A stretch of 64,000 nucleotides of DNA from Prochlorococcus sp. AG-363-O16 (GCA_003280095.1 QCGA01000003.1:1-64000), one strand, 5' to 3'; shown: positions 34,506 to 45,467, counted from the first letter of the stretch. The notes: a model not told the origin generated them from the sequence alone. Program-made: numbers and translations.

Positions 34506-35303
34506 TTAATTCTTCCTGGTTTTGTTATTGCCTGAGTAGCACTTTAATCTTTTGAGGGCATTTCGAGCAGCGTGCTGTTCAGCCTCTCGACGTGAACCAC
34601 CCCATCCGTTGCCAAGGGTTTTTTCATCAAGACTTACCTTGCAGAAAAAACGCATTGGGTCACCATGTTTCATGCTTATTTCTTCGCATCGATAGTTTGG
34701 TCTGTTGAAACCTTCTCCTTGGCACCACTCTTGGAGAGCAGACTTACTGTTTAACCAATGAGGATCTTTGAAGACAGTTTCGCTTGTTTCATGCCAATGA
34801 GGAGTGAGCCAAATGTGAATTGGTTTGAGGTCATTAAAGTATTCATACAAGGCTCCAATCAGTGCTTCAGTTGCTTCTGCGTCAAGAGTTGCTTTGGCTG
34901 AGTTGTCACCAGCAGCATTTGGTCCAACAAGAAGGATTTTGTTGATTTTTATCTTTTGGCCAACTTGTGCTAGCCAGCGGTCACTGACTAATTGCGCTCT
35001 TAATGCAGATCTTTTTCCAACGTTCATGTCAGGGAAGTTGCGGTCTATGAATTCTGATGCAGCTAGTCGAAGAACTGCATCGCCTAAGAACTCCAGACGT
35101 TCATGATTTATGGGTGCTTTGGCTGAAGTATGTGTGAGTGCTTCGTTCAGGATTGAAATTCTATTGAGATGTTCTTCTTCGTTGAACTCTGGCTCATGTT
35201 CATGAAGTCCTAAATCCTTGAGTAATTGTTCCAATTGGTTTATCCGTTCTTTGGAGATTTCAAGATTTGTTTTTGGTTGTACAAGTTTTCTTGTTCCCAT
35301 CAC
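34506..35303 (-). CDS. rnc: ribonuclease III
   Basis: NHERLEFLGDAVLRLAASEFI signature; LDAEATEALIGALYEY; C-terminal dsRBD (GNGWGGSRREAEQHAARNALKRL). Confidence 0.95.
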   Translation of the reverse strand: MMGTRKLVQPKTNLEISKERINQLEQLLKDLGLHEHEPEFNEEEHLNRISILNEALTHTSAKAPINHERLEFLGDAVLRLAASEFIDRNFPDMNVGKRSALRAQLVSDRWLAQVGQKIKINKILLVGPNAAGDNSAKATLDAEATEALIGALYEYFNDLKPIHIWLTPHWHETSETVFKDPHWLNSKSALQEWCQGEGFNRPNYRCEEISMKHGDPMRFFCKVSLDEKTLGNGWGGSRREAEQHAARNALKRLKCYSGNNKTRKN

Positions 35304-35353
35304 ACTAATTATCTTGGTTAGAGAGAGAAATTATGCGTGGTTTCGGTTGATTT

Positions 35354-35753
35354 GAATGAGGAGAAAGCAGGTCGTAAGCCGGGTTCTGTTCACCAATACT
35401 GGTGGGTGATCATCTATCTGGGACTATCGTTGCCGATAGCCTCTAGCGGCGCATTTCGTTGGAACATGGCAGATGGCCAGCCTATGTCCCTTGGCCTTGC
35501 TCCCTGCCGGGGTTTACCGAGCCAGTACCTCTCGATACTGCTGGTGCGCTCTTACCGCACCTTTGCACCCTTGCCTGTGCTTTAAAGGCCATCGGCGGTG
35601 TGTTTCTGTGGCACTATCCTCACGGTCACCCGCACTGGGCGTTACCCAGCAAGCTGGACCATCGGGGAGCCCGGACTTTCCTCAATACGAAAAAAGATTG
35701 TATTAAAACAGTCTTTTTCGATTGCGATCACCTCTCCTGCTTTCAACCTCCAT
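35354..35753 (-). ncRNA. rnpB: RNase P RNA (M1 RNA, bacterial type A)
   Basis: Minus strand reads ...GAGGAAAGTCCGGGCTCCC... near the 5' end and ...CAGAACCCGGCTTACGACCTGCTTTCTCC at the 3' end, the conserved P4/P1-proximal elements. Ends approximate. Confidence 0.93.
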
Positions 35754-35782
35754 AATGCACTGTTGAGAGTTTTCTTGCCTTT

Positions 35783-35856
<74 letters not shown>

Positions 35857-35955
35857 TGTATTTACCTATTTCTCTGAAAATTTAAGAGCTACTACATATG
35901 GTGGACTGGTGAAATCCCACACTGTCGCTAGCGTAAGTTTAGTGAAACAGTCTCA

Positions 35956-36285
35956 ATGACCCAGCTTCACGATCTACGTCTAAAACTCCTTGTACAGCAG
36001 GAAAGCGAAAACATCGCCAAGTCTCAACCTGCTGATATTGACCTTTCGGTAGTACAGGCCCGGTGTCTCTGTTGGCTGGCGCTTCTGGCGGAGGCCCATG
36101 AGGAACAGGCAAGCGATGCTGAGCGTCGGGGTGATACTGAGCAGGCGATGGGATGGTTCGCCGATTCGATGCGTCTTCGTGACGTTATTCAAGTAGTTAC
36201 AACTATTGAAATCCCTTTACCTGGGAGCGTTGATTCTGATGATCAGGGAGATGACTTTTTAGAAGATCCCCCTTTGGCGGCATAG
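35956..36285 (+). CDS. hypothetical protein
   Basis: 109 aa ORF; MTQLHDLRLKLLVQQESENIAKSQPADIDLSVVQARCLCWLALLAEAHEEQ; no recognised domain. Confidence 0.65.
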   Translation: MTQLHDLRLKLLVQQESENIAKSQPADIDLSVVQARCLCWLALLAEAHEEQASDAERRGDTEQAMGWFADSMRLRDVIQVVTTIEIPLPGSVDSDDQGDDFLEDPPLAA

Positions 36286-36322
36286 AGGATGTCATGATGG
36301 GACTTGAGCTACTAGGACTGTT

Positions 36323-36781
36323 GTGCCTGAAGAGCCCTGCCAATGTCCTGATTGTCAAAGGTTCTATAAAGAACATGACCGACTTATTCGGGAATTTCCA
36401 ACTCTCCGACAACAGCAAGAGCTGAATTGGGCTGCTTTGCAGTCTTTTAGAACGTTGGCGGGGCGAGTTCTTGAGGATCTTCAGAAGCAACCAGGAGCAA
36501 AAAACGTTAATGAAGTTAATTCCCAATTAACAGCTGTAGGTGGCCAGGAAGAGCATTCGGATGATTTGCAACAAGCAATTTCAGATCTTGAGAATATTAA
36601 TGCCTACCTTTTTTCAATAGAGGCTGTCATGGAGAGAATATTCGATGTTCGAGTTCCTCATGAGGTTGAACAGAAGTTCAAAGAATTAGCAGGTGAGTTA
36701 GCTCCAGATCCCCTAAATATTGATCGTTTGAGATTGAATCGCCTTTTACATCAGACCCCTGATTTGCCGGATAGAAATTAA
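36323..36781 (+). CDS. hypothetical protein with N-terminal CxCxxC motif
   Basis: 152 aa ORF; begins MPEEPCQCPDCQRFYKEHD. Start codon GTG/TTG type. Confidence 0.65.
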   Translation: MPEEPCQCPDCQRFYKEHDRLIREFPTLRQQQELNWAALQSFRTLAGRVLEDLQKQPGAKNVNEVNSQLTAVGGQEEHSDDLQQAISDLENINAYLFSIEAVMERIFDVRVPHEVEQKFKELAGELAPDPLNIDRLRLNRLLHQTPDLPDRN

Positions 36782-36808
36782 ATTATTTAGCAGAAATATA
36801 AGATAATC

Positions 36809-39331
36809 TCACCTTACATCACATGTGATTTCTACAGGGAGAGCATCAATAGACCAGATTGATTTTGCGTATTCTTTTATAGAACGATCAGAAGAGAAGA
36901 ATCCAGATTTTGCAGTATTTAATAGAGACATTTGATTCCAATGATGCCTATTTTCCCAAGCACTACTTACATTGTCTTGAGCTTTGAGGTAATCGGCAAA
37001 ATCAGCCATTACGAAAAAAGGATCATTCCCAATTAGATTGTTTAAAAGAGGTCGGAATAGATCACTGTCACCATTGCTAAAGTGACCTAGTTCTACTAAA
37101 CGTAGTGCTTCTGATAATTCGGGTAGATCATCAATAAACTCTTTAGGCTTGTAACCTTCTTTTTGTAATGACATTATCTCAGATTCATTGTTCCCAAATA
37201 GGAAAAAGTTTTCAGCTCCTACTCTCTCACGAATTTCTATATTTGCACCATCCAGTGTTCCAATCGTGAGGGCACCATTCATTGCAAATTTCATATTGCC
37301 GGTACCTGATGCTTCTTTGCCTGCGGTAGATATTTGTTCTGAAAGATCAGTAGCTGGATAAACTTGCTCTCCTAGCTTCACATTATAGTCAGGTAGAAAT
37401 ATGACTCTTAGCTTACCGTCCATATCTGGATCTGAGTTGATCACTTCAGCAATTCCATTTATGAAGCGGATGATTAATTTGGCCATAAAATATCCCGGGG
37501 CTGCCTTGCCTCCGAAAATCACTGTTCTTGGAGCAATCCCCTGTGATTTTCCATTCTTGATTCGAAGGTATTGAGTAATTATTTGGATAGCATTTAGATG
37601 TTGCCTTTTGTATTCATGAATTCTCTTTACTTGAACATCAAAGAGACTGTATGGGTCGACTAAAACACCAGTTTGCCGATGTATATAACCAGCAAGTTTT
37701 CTTTTCATTGAAAGCTTTCGAGTCTCAAAATCTTTTAGGAAACCCTTGTCTTTTATTAAACTCTCCAGGTTGGAAAGTAACTCCATGTTGGTGATCCAAT
37801 TGGGACCAACTTTTTCGTCTAATAGATTAGATAATTCAGGGTTGGCTAAACCGACCCATCTGCGCGGAGAAACACCATTAGTTACATTTGTGAATTTCTC
37901 TGGCCAAAGTTTTGCAAACTCAGGCATAAGTTGTCTTTTGACTAAATCTGAATGAAGAGCAGCGACACCATTTACGTGATGAGCTCCTATTGTTGCTAAA
38001 TGAGCCATGCGAACAGCTTTTCCCCCCTCCTCATCAATAATTGATAATTTCCTAAGGATCGAATCATTTCCTGGATATCTAAGACGAAGTTGTTGAAGAA
38101 AGCGTCTATTAATTTCAAAAATCAATTCCAAATGTCTTGGAAGGAGGCTATTGAATAAAGAAAGATCCCACTTCTCTAGTGCTTCAGGAAGCAAGGTGTG
38201 ATTGGTATAAGCCACTGAGCGATTAGTAACTTCCCATGCCTTATCCCATGCAAAGTGTTTTTCATCAATAAGTAGACGCATTAGTTCTGCAACTGCAATG
38301 GCTGGGTGCGTGTCATTCAATTGAACTGTCCAATGTTGTGCAAAGTCTTCTAAGGGAATCCCTCTTTTTTCAAGACTTCTCAACATGTCTTGGAGTGAGC
38401 AGCTCACAAAGAAGTGCTGTTGCTTCAGCCGGAGTCTTCTTCCTTCATCTGTCCCATCATTGGGATAAAGAACTTTTGAGAGAGTTTCTGAACCAACTTT
38501 CTCTTCAACTGCTCCGTAATAGTCACCGATATTGAATGCATAGAAATCGAAGCTTTCGGTAGCATCCGCTCTCCACAATCTCAGTCTGTTGCAGGTGTTA
38601 ACTCGATATCCCAATACAGGGACATCATGAGGGATTCCAATTGCGTGCTCTGTAGGGATCCATCTAGAGCGATAGTTCCCTTGATCATCGGTGTAGTTTT
38701 CTGTTTTTCCACCAAATCCAACAAAGCATGCTTCGTCGGGTTGTGGCAACTCCCAAGGCCAACCTCCCTTAAGCCATTTGTCAGTGACTTCTACTTGCCA
38801 ACCATCTCTAATTAATTGATTAAAAATTCCAAATTCATAGCGAATTCCATATCCAATTGCGGGGATTTGCAAGCTTGCAAGAGATTCCATATAGCAAGCA
38901 GCAAGCCTTCCTAACCCTCCGTTTCCAAGACCTGGCTCCTCTTCTACATCCAAAATGTTGTTCAAAGATTCGATTCCAAAGCGTTGTAAAGCCTCTTCTG
39001 CCTCTTTTTGGATGCCTAGATTTAGAAGATTATTGTTTAATTGAGGACCAATCAGAAACTCTGCGGATAAATAGGCAACGGTTTTGTGGGGACGTGCTCT
39101 AATTGCCTCTTGGCTAGCAAGATATCTTGTCATTAACCTATCCCTTACGGCATAACTAACCGCCATGTAGAGGTCATGAAGACTTGCTGTTGGTGCGAGT
39201 TTGCCGAGAGTAAAGAAAAGGTGCTCAGTCATGCCATCAAAGACGGCATTAGCATCGATACCTGCTCGCTCTGGGTCGGCATAGCAGCCAGGCGTAGGCA
39301 AGCGCAGATCTAGAGGCTGGGAGCTACTCAT
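36809..39331 (-). CDS. glgP: glycogen/starch/alpha-glucan phosphorylase
   Basis: KTVAYLSAEFLIGPQLNNNLLNLGI; GNGGLGRLAACYMESLASL; EASGTGNMKFAMNGALTIGTLDGANIEI PLP site. MSSSQPLDL start inside ORF to 39364. Confidence 0.97.
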   Translation of the reverse strand: MSSSQPLDLRLPTPGCYADPERAGIDANAVFDGMTEHLFFTLGKLAPTASLHDLYMAVSYAVRDRLMTRYLASQEAIRARPHKTVAYLSAEFLIGPQLNNNLLNLGIQKEAEEALQRFGIESLNNILDVEEEPGLGNGGLGRLAACYMESLASLQIPAIGYGIRYEFGIFNQLIRDGWQVEVTDKWLKGGWPWELPQPDEACFVGFGGKTENYTDDQGNYRSRWIPTEHAIGIPHDVPVLGYRVNTCNRLRLWRADATESFDFYAFNIGDYYGAVEEKVGSETLSKVLYPNDGTDEGRRLRLKQQHFFVSCSLQDMLRSLEKRGIPLEDFAQHWTVQLNDTHPAIAVAELMRLLIDEKHFAWDKAWEVTNRSVAYTNHTLLPEALEKWDLSLFNSLLPRHLELIFEINRRFLQQLRLRYPGNDSILRKLSIIDEEGGKAVRMAHLATIGAHHVNGVAALHSDLVKRQLMPEFAKLWPEKFTNVTNGVSPRRWVGLANPELSNLLDEKVGPNWITNMELLSNLESLIKDKGFLKDFETRKLSMKRKLAGYIHRQTGVLVDPYSLFDVQVKRIHEYKRQHLNAIQIITQYLRIKNGKSQGIAPRTVIFGGKAAPGYFMAKLIIRFINGIAEVINSDPDMDGKLRVIFLPDYNVKLGEQVYPATDLSEQISTAGKEASGTGNMKFAMNGALTIGTLDGANIEIRERVGAENFFLFGNNESEIMSLQKEGYKPKEFIDDLPELSEALRLVELGHFSNGDSDLFRPLLNNLIGNDPFFVMADFADYLKAQDNVSSAWENRHHWNQMSLLNTAKSGFFSSDRSIKEYAKSIWSIDALPVEITCDVR

Positions 39332-39568
39332 TTCAACTGAGGGGAGGGTTTTGCGAGAGAACAATCAATGGCGGTGTTGCAAAAAGAGTCTTTGTAAGAC
39401 TGCTTCGGTGTCAGGAATAGAGTTGCCACTTCTAGAAGCTCTAGAAAAGGACGCTAGCCCCGCTTTGCATTTCACGTATTGAGTGACTTCAGATCAACAC
39501 CATCTCCAATTGCAAAAGTTTGTAATTTCAATTTCTTTCGTTTGAGATAGGCGGTCATTTATGGTCCC

Positions 39569-40969
39569 TTGATAAGGATTATGCAATCTCGTGTTATGGA
39601 TCTGACTCCGTTGTTGTCAGTACTAAGTACTCATGATGTAGAGGTGGCTGAGACTCTAATAGGAGTGATCAACTTTCTGTTGATTTTCTTGGCAGCAAGG
39701 ACTTTGGCTGAGGTCTTGGTAAGACTGCATTTGCCCACGATTGTTGGAGAATTACTTGCTGGAGTAATTATTGGTGCTTCAGGGTTCCATTTGCTGATGC
39801 CCCCTAGCACTAGTGCACAGTTAAATGAAGGTTTTATAAGTCTCATTAGTTCATTGGCGTCTGTACCTCCTGAGGCAGTTCCTGATCTGTATTTCGAGAC
39901 ATTCCCTTCTTTGCAAGCAGTAGCAACCCTCGGTTTGTATGCACTCTTATTTCTTACGGGATTGGAGAGTGAACTTGAAGAACTTGTAGCTGTTGGTGTT
40001 CAGGCCTTCACTGTTGCGATGGCTGGGGTCATTTTGCCGTTTGCCTTGGGGACCTTTGGTTTGATGTTTATTTTTCAAGTGGATTTGATTCCAGCTATTT
40101 TCGCAGGGGCTTCAATGACGGCAACGAGCATTGGCATTACAGCAAGTGTATTTGGAGAATTAGGTTATCTAAAAACTCGAGAAGGTCAGATTGTTATTGG
40201 TGCAGCTGTTCTTGATGACATCCTTGGGATTGTAATTCTGGCTGTTGTCGTAGCTCTTGCAACCGGAGGTTCTTTGGAGATTGCTCCCATAGTTAAGTTG
40301 GTTTTGGCTGCAGTTGTGTTTGTTGTTGCTGCTATTGCACTTAGTAGGACTGCTGCACCAGCATTTGATTGGTTATTAGACAGGCTGAAGGCACCTGGGG
40401 CAGTTGTTGTTGCTTCTTTTGTGATTTTAGTCTTGAGTTGTTTTGTTGCTACTGCCATTGGTTTAGAAGCTGCATTAGGAGCATTTGCTGCAGGTTTGAT
40501 TTTGAGTAGCTCCAAAAACAACCATGCTATTCAGCAATCTGTATTGCCTTTGGTTTCCCTGTTCGCAACAATCTTTTTCGTTTTAGTTGGCGCTGGTATG
40601 GATCTTTCAGTTATCAATCCATTGGATCCTGCTAGTCGAACCGCATTGGTTGTCGCTGGTTTCCTTTTGGTTGTTGCGATCATTGGCAAAATTGCCGCTG
40701 GTTGGTCTTTCATAATTGACAAGCCAACTAATCGTTTAGTTGTTGGCCTGGGCATGATGCCTAGAGGAGAAGTTGGTCTGATCTTCTTAGGTTTAGGAAC
40801 AAGTGCAGGATTATTAACACCTTCGTTAGAAGCAGCAATTCTATTAATGGTTATTGGTACTACCTTTCTTGCGCCTGTTTTACTTCGATTGGTTTTAAGA
40901 GACAAAACCCCTGGAGGAGGGAATGAGATCCCAGATGATGTTGCAGCCAACCCAGTAGGTTTGCTTTAG
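39569..40969 (+). CDS. CPA2-type Na+/H+ antiporter
   Basis: LHLPTIVGELLAGVIIGASG; GASMTATSIGITASVFGELGYLKTREGQIVIGAAVLDDILGIVIL; MMPRGEVGLIFLGLG. Confidence 0.92.
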   Translation: MIRIMQSRVMDLTPLLSVLSTHDVEVAETLIGVINFLLIFLAARTLAEVLVRLHLPTIVGELLAGVIIGASGFHLLMPPSTSAQLNEGFISLISSLASVPPEAVPDLYFETFPSLQAVATLGLYALLFLTGLESELEELVAVGVQAFTVAMAGVILPFALGTFGLMFIFQVDLIPAIFAGASMTATSIGITASVFGELGYLKTREGQIVIGAAVLDDILGIVILAVVVALATGGSLEIAPIVKLVLAAVVFVVAAIALSRTAAPAFDWLLDRLKAPGAVVVASFVILVLSCFVATAIGLEAALGAFAAGLILSSSKNNHAIQQSVLPLVSLFATIFFVLVGAGMDLSVINPLDPASRTALVVAGFLLVVAIIGKIAAGWSFIIDKPTNRLVVGLGMMPRGEVGLIFLGLGTSAGLLTPSLEAAILLMVIGTTFLAPVLLRLVLRDKTPGGGNEIPDDVAANPVGLL

Positions 40970-41074
40970 AAAACATTCTTCTCTGAGTAAGGCTCATGAA
41001 TCATGTTTGAAATTTCTTCGCAAAGTTTTCAATAACTTCCTAAGATCGCTAATCCAGTTTTTCTCGCCGGTGAA

Positions 41075-41983
41075 ATGTCAGCGCCTGTTGCTGTTTCCAA
41101 TACCCCATGGAGCTATAGAGGTCATTCGGTTCACTGCCTGAGAAGTGAACCGAATACTGATGAACAGGGGGGAAGTGGTATCAACGGTCCGGCACTTTTA
41201 TTGGTGCATGGTTTTGGTGCTTCAACTGATCATTGGCGTCACAATATTCCTGTGCTATCTCAGCAGTATGAGGTACATGCATTAGATCTACTTGGTTTTG
41301 GCAAAAGTGCTAAGCCTTCTGAGTTGGCTTATGGAGGAGCTCTTTGGAGGGACCAAGTCGTAGCTTATGTAAAGGAGCGTATACAGCGTCCTACGGTATT
41401 AGTTGGCAACTCTTTAGGAGGATATGCGGCACTAGCTGCTGGTTCAAATCTTGGGGAGGCTGCTGCTGGTGTGGTTTTATTAAATGCAGCAGGATATTTC
41501 AGTGATGAGAAGCGTTCTAAAAAAAGTTTTCTTAGCAAGATAAGTCAATTTGTTGGAGGTGGCCTACTTAAGGACCCTCTTGTTCAGCGATTGATTTTTG
41601 AAAACCTTCGCCAACCAGCAACTATTCGACGCACACTCAATCAGGTTTATATCGATACGAGAAATGTTGATGATGAATTGGTTGAAGCTATTCGGAAACC
41701 ATCTTTAGATCCAGGAGCTTTTAAGGTCTTTCGAAGTGTTTTTGATACAAGAGGGCCACAGGGTCAGCCTCTTGATGAATTGTTCTCTCAGTTAAAGGCG
41801 CCACTTTTGTTACTTTGGGGGCAGAAAGATCCTTGGATGAATGCAGAAGGGAAGCGGGCTAGCTTTTTGCGGCATGCACCCGTCGCTACTCAAGAGGTGA
41901 TTTTGGATGCCGGTCATTGCCCACATGATGAAGTTCCAGATCAAGTGAATGCAGCTTTATTAGATTGGTTAAAGAGTGATTAA
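41075..41983 (+). CDS. alpha/beta hydrolase
   Basis: LLVHGFGASTDHWRHNIPVL; LVGNSLGGYAALAAG; LLLLWGQKDPWM; GHCPHDEVP. Confidence 0.92.
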   Translation: MSAPVAVSNTPWSYRGHSVHCLRSEPNTDEQGGSGINGPALLLVHGFGASTDHWRHNIPVLSQQYEVHALDLLGFGKSAKPSELAYGGALWRDQVVAYVKERIQRPTVLVGNSLGGYAALAAGSNLGEAAAGVVLLNAAGYFSDEKRSKKSFLSKISQFVGGGLLKDPLVQRLIFENLRQPATIRRTLNQVYIDTRNVDDELVEAIRKPSLDPGAFKVFRSVFDTRGPQGQPLDELFSQLKAPLLLLWGQKDPWMNAEGKRASFLRHAPVATQEVILDAGHCPHDEVPDQVNAALLDWLKSD

Positions 41984-42019
41984 TTTCTTTTGAATGGTTG
42001 GTAGCGTTCTTTTAGAGCA

Positions 42020-42868
42020 GTGAGCTTGATTCAACACGACGACCCATATTCATCTCTTGAGTATGTACATCCAAATAGTGGTGATTCTTTGAGAATAGTT
42101 CCAGAGCGAGGAGGCTTGCTTACAGGATGGTGTTGTGGTGGGGAAGAAATACTTTATTTTGATCAAAAACGTTTTGCTGATACCTCGAAAAGTATTCGAG
42201 GTGGTATGCCGATACTGTTCCCAATATGTGGTGACTTGCCAGGTGATGTCTTACGTATTAGACAGGAAGAGTTTGTTCTAAAACAACATGGATTCGCAAG
42301 GGATTTGTCTTGGAAGTCGACACTTTTAGATGATGATAGTGGTGTTAAGTTAACCCTTTCTGATACCTATATAAGTAGAAAAATGTATCCTTTCTTGTTC
42401 AAGGTAGTGATAGTTTTGCGCCCATTAAAAAATTCCCTAGTTATAAGTATTCGGATTCAGAATTCTGGAACGGACCCAATGCCTTTTAGTTTTGGAATTC
42501 ACCCTTACTTTGTAATTAATGATTTAGATTCTGTAAGGATTGAAGGGCTTGCTCAAACATGCTTCTCTCATATTGATAAGGCTGAAACTCAAACCAATCT
42601 TCAGCTTGCAAGGCTTTCTAAAGGTGTTGATTTTATTACTACTCCAATAGATAAAGTGAGATTAGTTGACATGCAGTCTGGCCGGAAGGTGACTATGCAA
42701 GCAAAAGCTCCAATGGACATGGTAGTTGTTTGGACAGATCCCCCGCGAAATATGGTTTGTTTAGAACCTTGGACAGCTCCAAGAGAAGCTTTGGTGAGTG
42801 GTAACAGGAGAATAGTGTTGGAGCCTGGATGTGTTCAAGATCTTGAATGTAGATATTTAATCGACTAG
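42020..42868 (+). CDS. aldose 1-epimerase / glucose-6-phosphate 1-epimerase-like (galactose mutarotase fold)
   Basis: SLRIVPERGGLLTGWCCGGEEILYFD; RGGMPILFPICGDLPGD; QHGFARDLSW; FSFGIHPYFVI. Confidence 0.85.
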   Translation: MSLIQHDDPYSSLEYVHPNSGDSLRIVPERGGLLTGWCCGGEEILYFDQKRFADTSKSIRGGMPILFPICGDLPGDVLRIRQEEFVLKQHGFARDLSWKSTLLDDDSGVKLTLSDTYISRKMYPFLFKVVIVLRPLKNSLVISIRIQNSGTDPMPFSFGIHPYFVINDLDSVRIEGLAQTCFSHIDKAETQTNLQLARLSKGVDFITTPIDKVRLVDMQSGRKVTMQAKAPMDMVVVWTDPPRNMVCLEPWTAPREALVSGNRRIVLEPGCVQDLECRYLID

Positions 42869-44088
42869 GATTTTACACCCGGAAGTCTTCCTTTTGATAG
42901 CTGATTCTTTGGATCAAATTGTAGTTTTATGGATTTAATCAAATCTCTCGATTTTGCATCTTGCCATGAATACAATCGGGGATTGCATCCATCTGGTTGC
43001 GTTAATATGGTTATTTGGCCTCCAAGTTCTTGAGCTATATCGCGTAGTTTTTTTATTGCTTCAGGGTTGCTAAAATTAATTTTTTCAGAATATACTTGCC
43101 AACCATCACCAACTCCTATTATGGCAGGTATTCGCCATTTCCACCCGACCAGTTCGTTCATAATTTGACTATTTATGAAAGCATAAATTTGTGATGGTGG
43201 GATAGCAAGACGAACTAACCATGTTAGACTCTCATTAGGTACTAAGTATTCTATACCTTCAATTTGTGGACTTTTCCAGGAGTCTCTTTTTGTGTGTAAC
43301 TGATTTTCTTTGCTTAAATTTTCAATAATAATAAGTTGACTTTCTATGGCCTCATTATTCACACTCGCTAGGCCAATTTGAAGACCCCAATTTTCAGGAT
43401 TAATATCTACCCAATCGAAGAATTCTGGCGTGATATTTTTTCTTCCTAGAGCAATTCGACAATTTTCTAATTTGTCCAGTTCTCCTGTTAGTAGAATACT
43501 ACTCCGGTGTTTTTTAATAGGTTGAGTACGGAGTGTGAGTTCTGTAATTAATGCAAGGCTGCCCCAGCTACCACACAGAAGGCGCATTAGGTCATAACCG
43601 GCTACATTTTTGACTACTTTCCCACCTGCATTGGCTGGAGTGCCATCTGTGCGAAGGATCTCAATTCCAATAATTTGATCTCTAATGTTCATATGACGGT
43701 GGCGCAAACTACCCGATAACCCTCTGGCGACTAATCCACCAATGCTTCCACTACTTGGTGGATTAGTTAGGGGATCACTGCCCCAAGGCCAGTCGATAGG
43801 AATCCATTGTTGATGCTTCGCAAGCGCATTTTGTATTTCCGCAAGGCTGGCTCCTGCTTCGACAGTAATAGTTAGATCTTCTTTGCAATGCTCAATTATG
43901 CGGTTTAGGTTTTTTACACTGACTTGTTTGCAAGGTTTTTCTATGGGTGGCCCCCAATGAAGGCGGGAACCTAAACCAGAGGGGAACCATGCTTTCTCTC
44001 GTATATATAAGTCTGAGAGCAATTCCTTTATATCGCTTTTGCTGCTAGGAGAAATTATTGTGGTTGTTTTTTCAGAGGAAGTTGTCAC
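42865..44088 (-). CDS. glcE: glycolate oxidase subunit GlcE-like (FAD-binding)
   Basis: LTITVEAGASLAEIQNALAKHQQWIPIDWPWGSDPLTNPPSSGSIGGLVARGLSGSLRHRHMNIRDQIIGIEILRTDGTPANAGGKVVKNVAGYDLMRLLCGSWG (FAD-binding domain). Confidence 0.88.
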   Translation of the reverse strand: MTTSSEKTTTIISPSSKSDIKELLSDLYIREKAWFPSGLGSRLHWGPPIEKPCKQVSVKNLNRIIEHCKEDLTITVEAGASLAEIQNALAKHQQWIPIDWPWGSDPLTNPPSSGSIGGLVARGLSGSLRHRHMNIRDQIIGIEILRTDGTPANAGGKVVKNVAGYDLMRLLCGSWGSLALITELTLRTQPIKKHRSSILLTGELDKLENCRIALGRKNITPEFFDWVDINPENWGLQIGLASVNNEAIESQLIIIENLSKENQLHTKRDSWKSPQIEGIEYLVPNESLTWLVRLAIPPSQIYAFINSQIMNELVGWKWRIPAIIGVGDGWQVYSEKINFSNPEAIKKLRDIAQELGGQITILTQPDGCNPRLYSWQDAKSRDLIKSIKLQFDPKNQLSKGRLPGVKS

Positions 44089-44102
44089 AGCACGATGTTG
44101 TT

Positions 44103-45467
44103 ATGAAGATTGTGGTATTTGATGACGACCCAACTGGTTCTCAGACAGTACATGGTTGTCACTTGCTTTTTTCGTGGGACGTGGATTTGCTTTGTAAGGG
44201 TCTCCGCAATCCCTCACCACTTTTATTTATTCTGACCAATACCAGGTCGATGTCACCTGAGGCGGCATTGCTCAGAAATTCAGAAATTTGTCAAAATCTA
44301 TGCGAAGCCTTGCAAAGGGAGGGTTTGGATTTTCACGAAGTTGTCGTGGTTAGTCGAGGTGATTCAACGTTGCGTGGACATGGTGTATTAGAGCCAAAGG
44401 TCATTGAAGAGGAATTGGGACCTTTTGCCGCAACTTTGCATGTTCCAGCCTTTTTGGAAGGTGGACGTTCAACGATAAATGGTATCCATTGTCTGAATGG
44501 AATTCCGGTTCATGAGACAGCTTTTGCTAAGGATTGTCTTTTTGGGTTTTCTACTAGCAACCTTGCTGAGTGGCTGGAAGAGAAAAGTCTGGGGTCAATA
44601 AAACAAACGGATGTTCTACGGATTACTTGTAAGCAATTAGATGAAGCAGCCTCTACTGAATTGGGTAGGAGAAATTTAGTAGATTTTTTAAGAAATTTGG
44701 ATAGGAATCAATCAGTTGTTGTTGATGCAGAAACCTCAAAGCAACTCTCATGTTTAGGTGATGCCATTCGATCTCTATTGGAAGACAAACGTTTTTTATT
44801 TCGTTCTGCAGCCAGCTTTATTAACGCTCTCTCAGAGGTTGATTCGAAAATATTGGAATTGGATTCACTTCAGCATTTTCGAAGGAAAAATGAGTTAGGA
44901 ATTTCATTGCCAGGTATGGTGATGGTCGGATCTCATGTTCCACTTGCAGATATTCAGTTAGATGAACTACTTGCTGTAGATCAATGTGATGGTTTAGAGC
45001 TGCCAGTTGGTGAACTAAGGAGATTATTTGATGGTTCATCTGAGAATTTTTTATTGTCTGAATTAGAGAAATTATGGGTGAATCAACTCCTTCAATTAAT
45101 CCAAGGAGGAAAGACACCTGTTCTATATACAAGCCGTGAAGACATTCATTTTGATTTGCCAGAAATGCAACGAGAATTTGAGCAATCTCTTGCTCTCTTA
45201 ATGTCTAGATTAGTTACTAGTATTTCTCCAAAGCTTGGTTATCTCATTACTAAGGGTGGTTTAACTACACAGACTTTTTTGGTTCATGGATTACAGCTTA
45301 AGGAGGTTTATCTTGAAGGGCAATTGTTGCCAGGCCTATCTTTAGTTCGACCAACTTTTAATGATGAATTAGGCACTTTGCCGATAATTACTTTCCCAGG
45401 CAATTTGGGGGAGAAAGACACATTATTGAGGTCTTGGTGTTTGATGGAGTCCTGCAGATATTGCTAA
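44103..45467 (+). CDS. four-carbon acid sugar kinase family protein (DUF1537-like)
   Basis: MKIVVFDDDPTGSQTVHGCHLLFSW; FILTNTRSMSPEAALLRN; VVSRGDSTLRGHG; PAFLEGGRSTINGIHCLNGIPVHETAFAKD; GYLITKGGLTTQTFLVHGL. Confidence 0.85.
   Translation: MKIVVFDDDPTGSQTVHGCHLLFSWDVDLLCKGLRNPSPLLFILTNTRSMSPEAALLRNSEICQNLCEALQREGLDFHEVVVVSRGDSTLRGHGVLEPKVIEEELGPFAATLHVPAFLEGGRSTINGIHCLNGIPVHETAFAKDCLFGFSTSNLAEWLEEKSLGSIKQTDVLRITCKQLDEAASTELGRRNLVDFLRNLDRNQSVVVDAETSKQLSCLGDAIRSLLEDKRFLFRSAASFINALSEVDSKILELDSLQHFRRKNELGISLPGMVMVGSHVPLADIQLDELLAVDQCDGLELPVGELRRLFDGSSENFLLSELEKLWVNQLLQLIQGGKTPVLYTSREDIHFDLPEMQREFEQSLALLMSRLVTSISPKLGYLITKGGLTTQTFLVHGLQLKEVYLEGQLLPGLSLVRPTFNDELGTLPIITFPGNLGEKDTLLRSWCLMESCRYC

Noticed and set aside
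35895-35955. Possible riboswitch upstream of the 35956..36285 ORF
   Set aside because: Short complementary segments (ACTGT/ACAGT, CGCTAGCG palindrome) exist but no known riboswitch consensus was found and the stems are weak.
40186-40950. Long minus-strand ORFs (111 and 139 aa)
   Set aside because: Antisense to the Na+/H+ antiporter; low-complexity Ala/Thr/Asn translations.
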